A stretch of 64,000 bases of DNA, from the NCBI GenBank assembly GCA_024500155.1, contig CM044868.1:31035165-31099164 (forward strand). The letters are read 5' to 3'. The notes beneath the pieces are model-generated. The model did no database searches. It had not been told where the DNA came from and saw nothing but the letters and a program-made list of their open reading frames with translations. The translations under genes and the position numbers were made by a program. The DNA is from Chenopodium formosanum. Taxonomy: Eukaryota; Streptophyta; Magnoliopsida; Caryophyllales; Amaranthaceae. Shown piece after piece: positions 53,073 through 62,280 of the stretch (position 1 is its first letter; every line of letters starts with the position of its first letter).

Positions 53073-53905
53073 AGTATGCACAACCAATAATGCACAATTA
53101 GTCAAGTAGGCACAACATGATGCAATGAGTTTGCAACCTAACCATGGCTCTAGTTCTCTAAAGTTTGGGATATGGGTTAGTCAAAGAGGGTCCATGGTTA
53201 ATTGTTCGAATGCACCGCGCGGAAGCCTAACCTTGAAGGGTTGGCGCGAGTGGATGGGACACCACGAATTTAGGAAAAAATTTGCTTCCATGGTTTGGTG
53301 AATTCAACATTCTCGGATGTACCCTTTGTTGCACAAAGCGTTCAATTAGGTAAATGCAACATGAATTCCCAGAGGTTTATGTCCATATGTAGAACACGTA
53401 TGGGTTTCAGAAAAGTGAGAAAAACTCAATCAGGAAGTAGGAACGAGAAAACAGTGCTAAAAACAAGTCAAAATTAGAACGCATAATTCTAGCTCGGTAT
53501 TGGAAGAACTTGGCGCCAGCAAACAGAGGTCGGCGCCACAATTTGGCTTTAGCGCCTGGCGACAGAAGCCGTCGCTTGGCGCTAAAGTTAAATCAGTGGC
53601 GCTAGAATCTATTTCTTGACGCTAGTTCCTACATGCCTCAGCAGCTTTCTGTGCTCGATAAAATTTTCCAATTTCGCACAGCATTATTTCGATCCTAATT
53701 ATGAAAGATATTCCTTAAATTTCCTACGTGTAAAAATCCTATGTTTTAACTCATTACGGATGGTCTTTCAATTGAGATATTTTTTATGCATATGATAATA
53801 ATGTTAATCAAAATTATGCACATGAAATACTTAGGACATTTCGAGTCTCATCCACTCATTCTAAATCATTGCCGAAATAAATTTCAAGAATTAAAATAGA
53901 AATCC
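53073..53905 (-). other. GYP-D leader, LTR-proximal part
   Basis: No gene. Begins with AGTAT (53073-53077), the right copy of the GYP-A target duplication. It holds a GGCGCC-type word cluster at 53505-53630 (cttggcgccag, ggtcggcgcc, tagcgcctggcgacag, gtggcgctag). It continues, after GYP-A, at 8906. Confidence 0.75.
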
Positions 53906-53923
53906 TCCTCAGTAGAGTCGCCA
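53906..53923 (-). other. Primer binding site of GYP-D
   Basis: On the minus strand TGGCGACTCTACTGAGGA, five bases after the LTR end (...CCCTACA). It has the same form as the GYP-A PBS. Confidence 0.8.
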
Positions 53924-54452
53924 AAAACTGTAGGGAATATTTCAAGCATTACCCCTAGCTTGAACCCTACAATGATCATACACTAAAGTATGGTGGCGTC
54001 CAAAGGGAAAGAAGATAGAGCAAAAGATTCGCCAACATGTTTTAGGAACTTGTAAACCGTTCACGAGATGAAGGTTACACCTTAACGATCCAGGAGATCG
54101 TCAACTCCAATAGGTTTGGAACCACGACTGGTAATTTGTGGATGAAGGTACAAATCCTACCTAAAAGAGATAGAACCTTCCCTAATAATAGGCCTCTACT
54201 TTATTCTGATCGTATTCATGTGCGCTTCCTAACTAACATGCAATAATTAGGTTTAACCATAAACTTGTTTATCTATGTTGGTTGAATATTAATGCACAAA
54301 TAAAACTATTATTGGCGATCACTTGAATTATAATCATATTAAACCTAAACAAGATTATTAATTATCTTATTAAGCGTGATTACAAGTACAAATTCCCTTT
54401 AAACATGCATAAAAGGTGTGATCAAGCAATAACAATAATAATATCAAGCAAC

Positions 54453-54461
54453 ATAATAATG

Positions 54462-54536
<75 letters not shown>

Positions 54537-54562
54537 GTAATAATAGTAATAATAATAATTAT
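54453..54562. repeat. (TAA)n microsatellite
   Basis: About 110 bp of nearly pure TAA repeat with a few interruptions, within the GYP-D LTR. The isoleucine-rich and tyrosine-rich reading frames across it are artefacts of the repeat. Confidence 0.95.
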
Positions 54563-55198
54563 TATTATAAAATATAATCATAATCATAGAAATAAACATG
54601 TTCATGTTAAAGCATAATATTAGCAAGATCCTAGGCATGATACTAACAAGATTAATAGACAAACCCTAGCATGTCACTAAACAATAAAAATCAAAGCTTT
54701 AACCCTAACATGAATATTAGGATAAGAAAATAGGAAGCATCGCATCAAACACAATTGTCATATTTGATATTAAAAAATTATAGTTGTTACCCTAAACATG
54801 ATAGTAGGAAGATTAAAACACCCTAACATGACACTAGGATTTATAATAACAACCTATACATGGTTTCTACATCATAATAACAATGAATCAATTTAAACAC
54901 TTACTTGGATGGCTCGTATCTCTTTCTAATAACAAAATACACGCGTTAGTAACTTCAAGGAAAATAATAATTCAATTCAATTAAATTAAATAATTGAAAG
55001 AGAGATTTGGGACCAAACCCACGGAAATTAAACCTTTCACGTCTAGGGCGAAGGCAACTTCAAACTTGGCTAGGTGTTTCATGGTCTTGTGAATGCGGAA
55101 TTTTGTAGAGAAAATTAGAGAGAGAGAAGAATTCTTGAAAGCTAGAGAGAATAAGAATTGATGGTTTTTTATGATTTAAAACGGAGGTTTTAGGAGGC

Positions 55199-55206
55199 TT
55201 TTATAG
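55199..55206 (-). promoter_or_regulatory. TATA box of GYP-D LTR
   Basis: CTATAAAA on the minus strand (tctctataaaagcc), about 56 bp downstream of the GGCGCC-type cluster in the direction of transcription. Confidence 0.65.
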
Positions 55207-55893
55207 AGAAAATCAGCTGGACGGATAGAAAAACAAGTCAGAGTTTCGACGTGAAAAAACAGGTTAGCGCCAGACGCTGAACATTAGCGCCAGGCGCAAA
55301 TCCCTGTCGTCAGGCGCTAACAATTAATTTCACACATTTTCTTAATTCTGATAAAATTTAGCCATACAGAAGGGCAAAATCGTATTTCTCTTAAAAACAC
55401 TCTTTTATTCTGATTAAAACTCTAAAAAGTCAACCGAAGTTAATTTATCAATGCTAATTGAATTAGGAATGAAAAGAACCTTCGAGAAGCATTTAGAAGA
55501 CTAAAATCAATTCTAATTGCATTAGAAATGATAAATCAATATTAGGTCGTCCTCTAGATCATTGGGCCGCATATAAAGATCAAACCGGACCTAGTTTAGT
55601 AATTTGACAATAACTTCCTCATTATTCATCAGAATTGGGCTTATAATATATCGTTGGAAAGCTTTTTTCAAGCCCCATCCAACTACACCATTATTGGACC
55701 CTTGCTATGGACCAAACAAAACTGGATTGGCTATTTTTTTAAATTGGTATTCAAAAACAAAGAGAAGAGAAAAGAATTAAAAACTATCCACAACATTAGA
55801 CTTTCCACACTTTCACTTCATTCGATTATGATTCGACGCGAAAGGTACTCATCACCAGGTTTGGTTTTGGGGAGACACAAATGGGTGTCTATA

Positions 55894-56590
55894 ACACCCA
55901 TAGGAGAACCTCTATCTACAATACTCATAGGAGCAACTAATGAAGTATGTGGACTAGGGACGACGACTTTCAAGACTTATATATCTCTAAGTATGCCGCC
56001 GTCCCACCTCCATCTTGTTTGCAAAATGAAACATATGGAACAGCTTGATTGGGATCATTTCTTGGGGAAATCGCAAGACTAATCGAATCTCTCCTTGGAT
56101 GAACAATGGCATCAAGCACAACTCATGGAGCATCTTGAAATGGAGGCACATCCAAAGCCTCTAAAAGATATTTTGTTTATGAGTCCTATAACTAACCCAA
56201 ATGAAATAGATCATTTAACTCCTTCTAGGCGAGTCTACCAAGCACCACCACCAAACGGATCTTCAACCACACAAAATCAAACTCAAGGCCAAACACAAAA
56301 TACAATACCACCTCCACTTGAGGTTGAAGATCCATTGGTCAAACAACTTCGCCAATCCAAGGCGAATGTTAGCATTTGGGAACTCCTAAGTACTTCTAAA
56401 GAACATAGGAATTCTCTCATGAACGCTCTAACAGCTTTGTCTATAAGTACAAACACAACCCCTCAGGATCTCGTTACCTTGCTTACTAGCGAGAAATGCG
56501 ACAAGTCAGTCGTTTTCACTAATGATGATTTGCCTTTAAAGGACATTACCCACAACAATGAGTTATACTTAACTATGGGATGAAAGGGAT
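55894..56590 (+). pseudogene. GYP-V gag C-terminal part
   Basis: At 55894-55915 it encodes a TPIGEPLST stretch like the FTPIGM box of GYP-A and D gag. Frame 56095-56583 then reads a Gln/Asn/Thr-rich spacer (about 56250-56310) and VSIWELLSTSKEHRNSLMNAL, equal to the LLATSREHRLAVMNAL region of GYP-D at the gag-protease border. The capsid part lies left of GYP-D, outside the window. Confidence 0.7.
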
Positions 56591-57290
56591 ACAACATCCC
56601 TCTAACTTTGGCAGACAATGGGTCGGCAGTAAACGTATTCCTATTACGAACGGCAAAATACTTAGGCCTAAATCCAAAAAAATATTTCCAATCAACAAAA
56701 CAAAGCATAAGGGCCTATGACAATTCGAGAAGATCGATGTGTGGAACTGTTAAGCTACCAATTACTTCAGGCCCAATTCAAAAGATGGTTGAATTCCATG
56801 TTATGGACATAAAACCTACATTCAACCTTTTACTTGGACGTCCTTGGATATACGAGCTTGGTGCAATACCATCCTCACTTCATCAAATGATTAGGTTGAA
56901 CTATTAAGGGCTTCCTATGAATATACATGCTTCTCCACTAAAAATGGCAATAAATGATCAATCACTCTTAAAAATAAACCATGATAATGATGAAGAGGAC
57001 ATGGAAATGGAAGAAGACTTTGAAGAACCATTCAAGCTTGATCCATGTTCCACTCGGATAGTAAACAACATCTTGCTCAAGAGTAGTTACTTTCTTGGGA
57101 TGCCTTTGGGAATAGTAATGAGGAAATCTTTGTTACTTCATATCCCAAAGAAAAGCTTCTTCTTTGGATTGGAATACAAACCAACTAAAGAAGAATTGGA
57201 GTCTCACGATGCCAAAAACAAAGCACGTAGAGACAATAATAAGAAAGGGATAATCACTTTACTCCCATCCTATTAACAAACCCTTAATGG
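56591..57290 (+). pseudogene. GYP-V protease region
   Basis: Frame 56608-56907 contains MADNGSAVNVFLLRTAKYLG with a D-N-G-S-A active site in place of the usual D-T/S-G, RAYDNSRRSMCGTVKLPI and FNLLLGRPWIYELGAIPSSLHQ. After a stop at 56905-56907 comes an acidic stretch (NDEEDMEMEEDFEEPF, about 56985-57030) and FFGLEYKPTKEELESH. This is the most complete protease core of the three related elements, but a stop and missing upstream parts make it inactive in context. Confidence 0.8.
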
Positions 57291-57960
57291 ACAATTCATT
57301 AGGGAGTAAGAAGATTACCTATGCTACGACTTTCCACAACCCTTAGTTTTAGAAGGAATCAAGAAGCCTAGATTTGATATATTTCATGATTGCTACTTTT
57401 TGGATGACGATCTTGGTATCGTTAAATCAAAACACCCAACTCTAGGGTGCTATGATGGGCATGCATTTAACTTACTATTTGGACTAGAGTAAAATCATGT
57501 TGCAACAATGACCGATTAAAACGCCATTCAAGATGAAGCCTTTGACCCAACCTCGTTGATCACCCCTTCAAACAAAACTTTTGAGCATGGATGGAGAAAA
57601 TATTTCAAATGGATCAATCACAGGCGAAGGGAAGATGTTTGAAGAATCGGACGATGAATATATTGTAGACTCTAGGGAAGCTGAAAATCTAAGCCTTGTG
57701 GCCATTACGTAGTCTTTATTTTCTAGTTCTAAGGACGAAGATCCCGGAAAGGATTCTTCTCTTGATGTACTCTCTTTTGATTTTAATAATATGAGCTCTA
57801 TTTCCGAGTATATGCCCTCTCTTGAATCTTTCGAATGCTCTAACAAGCAATCTAATGAAGATGATAACATAAATAAATTGGTTGAATTAATGAATGAACG
57901 AGAACAAAAGAACCTTATAGTTGAAGAAACTGAAATAGTTAATATAGGAACTAACAAAAA
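57277..57960 (+). pseudogene. GYP-V protease-RT linker
   Basis: Frame fragments with stops encode a stretch equal to GYP-A 14360-14960: LNGQFIRE-like (about 57285), a Glu/Ser/Asp-rich segment (57640-57770) and LDVLSFDFNNMSSI (about 57765). No known domain. Confidence 0.65.
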
Positions 57961-58486
57961 TTAGAGAGAAGTCAAAATTGGCTTAACTCTAAATCCGGAA
58001 GAGCGATCTACCCTCACATCGACGCTCAAAGAATTCAAAGACGTGTTTGCTTGGTCATACAAGGACATGCCTGGAATAGATAGGGAAATCGCGGAACATA
58101 CCATTCCCTTGAACCCTACTTCTAAACCAGTAAAACAAAAACTTCGACGAATGAAACTCGATGTCGCATTAAAAATAAAAGAAGAAGTACAAAAAAAGTT
58201 GGACGCTGGTTTTATTCGCGTATGTAATTACCCAGAATGGGTAGCGAACATTGTTCTAGTCCCAAAATAGGATGATATGATCATAAAGTCCAATGATAGA
58301 ATGGGACATATAAAAGCTTTACGCAAATTTTTCACTCGCATGATAGAATATAAAATGCGATTGAATCCACAAAAATGCGCCTTCGGAGTAACTTCTGGTA
58401 AGTTACTTGGATACGTAGTAAGCACACGTGGCATCGAGATCGATCCCTCTAAAATAAAGGCAATTGTTGACTTGTCTCCCCCTTAA
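57961..58486 (+). pseudogene. GYP-V reverse transcriptase with core deleted
   Basis: Contains VKIGLTLNPEERSTL, FAWSYKDMPGIDREIAEHTI, KQKLRRMKLDVALKIKEE and GFIRVCNYPEWVANIVLVPK. Then a stop, and immediately DDMIIKSNDRMGHIKALRKFF and MRLNPQKCAFGVTSGKLLGY. About 100 residues between VPK and the DDM box are missing, including the DLNKA motif and palm. The breakpoints differ from the RT deletion in GYP-A, so the losses are independent. Confidence 0.88.
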
Positions 58487-59680
58487 ACAGAAAAAGAAAT
58501 TAGGGGATTCCATGGCAAGTTACAATACATTAGTCGATTTATCACAAATTGACTATGACTTGTAAGCCAATATTTAAAAAACTGAAAAAAGAGGAGAAAC
58601 ATGAATGGGACGATCAATGCCAAAAGGCGTTTGAGAAAAATCAAAGATTATCTCAAAAGTCCACCAATTTTAGCACCACCAGTACCCAAACTACTTCTTA
58701 GGCCTATGTTACATGGACTCGGGTACGTGTGTCGGACACGGACACGTGTCCAAATGTCCAATTCGTCAATTTCCAAAATTTTAGGACACGGGGACTCTGT
58801 CCTATATTTGGACACGGGTGCGGAGACACGACACTTTTTTTTCGCAAAAAAAAATTATACATTACAAAATATTTTAATACTCTTAAATTTTTAAATTAAA
58901 TTTTTATATCATATTCTTGTAATATAAATTATATGATTACTATTTCTTGTTATAATTATTCTAGTACTTTCTCTAAAATGAATTGTTTACCGTTTTTAAA
59001 AAAAATAAAAGAATTTTTTACTGCTGTAAATATTGGGTAATGTATCACAAAAAAGTAATTTTGTTTAAAGTTAGTAGTCAAAAAGTCAAAATCAAAATAA
59101 GTGGTATCCCATTACCCTACCCCCCACCTTTCTGACAGCCCCCACTCATTTCCTCTTCCTGCCTTTTTCTCTCTCTTCCCCCTCTTTTCTTTTCACTCTC
59201 TGGTTTCAATGGAGTCGAAGAAGATTTCGCACACAGCCCTTGCTCTGAAGTATCCGAGTGCAAATAGCCGAATCTGACACGAATTCCGTGTCCGTGTCCG
59301 CGTCGTGTCGTGTCGACACGGACACTTTGGGATTTCAGCCGAGTCCGATGAACATAGCGGATATACATTACAGTTTCAGACACAACCACAAGTGACATGT
59401 TAGCATAAGAGGTAGAAAAAGTTGAACGTGCAATATATTATATAAGCCTAGCATTAATGTGGGCAACCAAAAAGTTACGACATTATATGTTACCACACAC
59501 TACTCATGTGATTTCTCAACAAAATCCGATAAAGTATTTGTTTGAACAACCACCCATACAAGGAAGGATATCTAAGTGATTGGTGATGTTGGCTGAATTT
59601 GAGCTAAAATATATCCCTGAAAAATCAATGAAAGGAAAAGTAATTTCCGACTTCCTGGCACAACATCCAACTCAAACAAG
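58487..59680 (+). pseudogene. GYP-V RNase H1, split by a TIR element
   Basis: IRGFHGKLQYISRFI (58500), WDDQCQKAFEKIKDYL-type sequence in shifted frames (58600), PPILAPPVPKLLLR (58660-58702). After the insertion come IYITVSDTTTSDMLA (59361-59400), RAIYYISLALMWATKKLRHYML and LAEFELKYIPEKSMKGKVISDFLAQHP (59590-59670). Several stops. The coding match on both sides fixes the borders of the inserted DNA. Confidence 0.75.
58703..59357. mobile_element. TIR DNA element or MITE (about 655 bp) in GYP-V
   Basis: Ends CTATGTT....GGACTCGG and its inverse CCGAGTCC....AACATAG. The surrounding RNase H1 coding sequence continues smoothly if it is removed. The flank reads AGG on the left and CGG on the right, a possible 3-bp duplication with one change. 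Both ends carry long runs of GGACACG/CGTGTCC words. No transposase ORF. The superfamily is uncertain. Confidence 0.75.
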
Positions 59681-60130
59681 TCATGTAGAAACTACTCATC
59701 TTCCGGATGAAGAGATTCTCATGACACAAGATGACAAATGGGTAATGTACTTCGACGGTGCGTCCAATCAAAGAGGATGTGGCATAGGAGTGTTACTCAT
59801 AAGTTTAGAGGGAGCACATACTCCAATCTCTGTTAAATTAGACTTTGAGGTTACTAATAATGCCGCAGATTGTGAAGCGTGTATTATTGGATTAGAAGCA
59901 GCAGCTAGCATAGGTGTGCAAAAATTAGAGGTATATGAAGACTCCAGTTTGATTATAAATCATATATTAAAAAATTGGAAAAAAAAAAGAACTCCGCAAT
60001 GATATTATACCAAGCACACCTAGAGCAACTCATCGAGCATTTTGAACATATTGATTTTAAATATCTCCCAAGGGATGACAATGAATTTGCCGATGCGCTA
60101 GCAAAATTAGCCTCAATGATCAACATTCCA
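59680..60130 (+). pseudogene. GYP-V second RNase H
   Basis: WVMYFDGASNQRGCGIGVLL (about 59740-59800), DFEVTNNAADCEACIIGLEAAASIG, LEVYEDSSLIINHILKNW, then after a frameshift at the A-run 59981-59990 YLPRDDNEFADALAKLASM. The usual AEYEA motif reads ADCEA, so the first Glu appears lost. Confidence 0.8.
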
Positions 60131-60579
60131 GATCACTTAAATATGATACCATTATGCGTTGATAGAAGAGAAGAACCAGGGTATTGTAACGCAATAGAGG
60201 AAATAAATGACATTAAAGGAGACAATCCTTGGTATGATCATATCCTCCAATATATTACTCATGGCACATATACCGAAAATACTTCATCGAAAGACCAACG
60301 AGCCTTACGAACACTTGCGGCCTAATATGGTCTAATAAATGGTCAATTATGCATAAGAGGACCTTATGGTCAAAGCTTACTATGTATAGGTCAACCGAAA
60401 GCCACATGCCTTATGGAAAATACTCACAAAGGTGTTTATGGACCTTACATGAATGGTAAAATGCTTTCAAAAACAATTTCATGGCAAGGGTACTATTGGT
60501 CCACTATGGAACATGATTGCATACAATATGTTAAAAAATGTCCACAGCGCCAAATGTTCGCTAATTTACAACAACTTCC
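60131..60579 (+). pseudogene. GYP-V integrase N-terminal part
   Basis: PWYDHILQYITHGTYTENTSSKDQRALRTLAA, a stop, then THKGVYGPYMNGKM and QGYYWSTMEHDCIQYVKKCPQRQMFANLQQLP. In the HHCC zinc domain the last Cys is Arg (CPQRQ instead of CPKCQ) and the first His/Gly context is altered. The catalytic core is cut off by the GYP-C LTR at 60580. Confidence 0.82.
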
Positions 60580-62280
60580 TGTAGGCGTCGCTCGAAGTGC
60601 GCCTACGTAAAAGCATGTGTGAATATGCTTGGCACTCATAGGAAGTGGGATTTGACATAATACGATTAGGGACAAGGAAAGTAGGGAGACGCCAACAAGT
60701 TTTTTTAAGGAACTTGTAAACCGTTCATGGATCATAAAAAAGGCGACCACGATAAGGGACAACGAAAGGCAACAACGATTGACCTATGAGGTTACACCCC
60801 ATTCATAATCCATGAGATTACTAAATCCATATGGTTCGGAACCACGAAAGGATGATCAGGGATGATGGTACGAATTGAGTCATGGAGTCACATTCGCCCG
60901 TATTAACCTCTACTCGATTCTTATAGTGAAAAGCATTCCTACGATCTCAAAGGCATGCAAACAAAGATTCAATTTGCTCCAAACTATTATTAAGCTAAAT
61001 TGGTTGAATATTAATGCAACATATAATTCTAAAATATTTGTGACCACTTGATTAAACAATAAGATTAAAAAGGAACCTAAACCGGTCGTCCAAATTATCT
61101 TATTAGGCGTGATTTTCAATTACATATTCCCTTTAAACATGCAATATGGTGATCATAAAAACAATAGAATAACATCAATATTGGAAGCAGTTTAGCCATA
61201 ATTCCAACAATATAAAACGTTAGAAAAATAATAGAAATAAAAGGAACATTATTCTTACTTTGATTATGTTTGTTTGCAAATACAAAATAATAAACGAGTT
61301 AGTAACTTCGAGGAAATAATAATAAAACAACAATTAAATTAAATTAAATAAAGTAGAGTTGATTTGGGTCCAAACCCTCAAACAGTTCTACCTTTCACGC
61401 ATTGGCTTAAGGACAGAACCACGTGTAAAGTATGGACTCCTTGGAGTACTTAAAGATGGAATTTTGAAATAAGAAGGGTAGGCTAGTGTTTAGGCTAAAG
61501 CATAGAAGAGAAAAAAATCGAGAATTATTTGGTGCCCCGTACATCTGAAATGAGGGAGTATTTATAGAGAAAATGTGCTGAGGGAACACACAGAACCCTA
61601 AAATAATAAAAACCCTAAAAAAGTATCCCGCGACACGGCAAACTGTACCGTGACACGGGAAATCCCACTGTCAGACGGGAAACGTTCCCGTGACACGGTG
61701 CATTTTTAGTGTGACGCGGGAAATTTTCAGTAAACGAGGAAGAAAACGCGTTAAGAGTTTACGCGGAAAAGACACGGAAATTCCCGTGTCAAGGCAGATT
61801 TCCCGTGTCACAGGAAATCCCACCGTCATACGGGAAGGATTCCTGTGACACGGTGGGCACCTGCCGTGGCGCGGGAATTCCCAGCCCATTTTTCCGTCCA
61901 AATACATTTTGAACCCTAATTTTGTTATGCATTTTAAGTGCCGATTGATAATTTCGGGCCTTTTCTGATTTATTATTATTTGGACTAATATAAGAAAATA
62001 ATTAAATAAAATAAATAAAAGATTTGGCCAGAAAATAAATAATAAAACAATAAAATAAAAAAGGTTTGGGCTAAAATTAAATAATAAGTTTGGGCTGAAA
62101 TTAAAACTATGCTTTTACCAAACATCAAGACTAATCCATGGACTGTTCAAAAATATGAATTTAATAAAATTCGATTTTTTAAGCACTCTCGGGATTAAAT
62201 AGTGAACCCGACCAATAGTGACGGTGAAAGGTTGTTCATCATCGGGTTTGGTTTTGGGGAGACATTTTTAGGTGTCTACA
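60580..62280 (-). repeat. GYP-C 3' LTR (same family as GYP-A)
   Basis: On the minus strand TGTAGACACC (62280) to ACGCCTACA (60580), colinear with the GYP-A LTRs. Palindromic words 61622-61880; TATA box 61566-61559. Preceded on the minus strand by the polypurine tract 62294-62281. The element body lies to the right and beyond the window. The flanking cttcc at 60575-60579 should recur after its 5' LTR. Confidence 0.92.
61559..61566 (-). promoter_or_regulatory. TATA box of GYP-C LTR
   Basis: TATAAATA on the minus strand, equivalent to 9590-9597 and 52107-52114; the palindromic cluster begins about 56 bp upstream. Confidence 0.7.

Larger units (their letters stand above)
342..55893 (-). mobile_element. 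GYP-D: Tat/Ogre-like Ty3/gypsy retrotransposon, minus strand, interrupted
   Basis: Reading on the minus strand: 5' LTR 55893-53929, PBS 53923-53906, leader (53905-53078, then 8901-8089 after the GYP-A insertion), gag, protease remnant, RT, RNase H, second (archaeal-like) RNase H, integrase, and a 3' region with an ORF in the opposite orientation (342-871). Its 3' LTR is left of the window. All frames carry stops or frameshifts and the protease active site is deleted. GYP-A splits the leader, with AGTAT on both sides. The 5' LTR abuts gag-like sequence of GYP-V at 55894, so GYP-D inserted in GYP-V. Tat assignment rests on the PBS, the dual RNase H and the antisense ORF. Confidence 0.85.
53929..55893 (-). 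repeat. GYP-D 5' LTR
   Basis: On the minus strand it starts TATAGACACC (the usual TG changed to TA; compare TGTAGACACC in GYP-A) and ends TTCCCTACA. A GGCGCC-type cluster lies at 55262-55320 and a TATA box at 55199-55206. A (TAA)n microsatellite is at about 54453-54562. The outer flank 55894 onward is gag-like sequence of GYP-V. Confidence 0.82.
55894..60579 (+). mobile_element. GYP-V: old Ty3/gypsy element, + strand, host of GYP-D and GYP-C
   Basis: Order gag C-part, protease, linker, RT (core deleted), RNase H1, second RNase H, integrase N-part. It is cut on the left by GYP-D (55893/55894) and on the right by the GYP-C LTR (60579/60580), and contains a TIR element at 58703-59357. It is a distant relative of GYP-A and GYP-D, with the same second RNase H. 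No LTR of its own is visible. It is the most degraded layer by number of stops. Confidence 0.85.

Noticed and set aside
53295..53477. Short ORF in the GYP-D leader
   Set aside because: No domain, no homologous frame in GYP-A, within untranslated leader.
54405..54662. Isoleucine-rich and tyrosine-rich ORFs on the two strands
   Set aside because: They are translations of the (TAA)n microsatellite in the GYP-D LTR.
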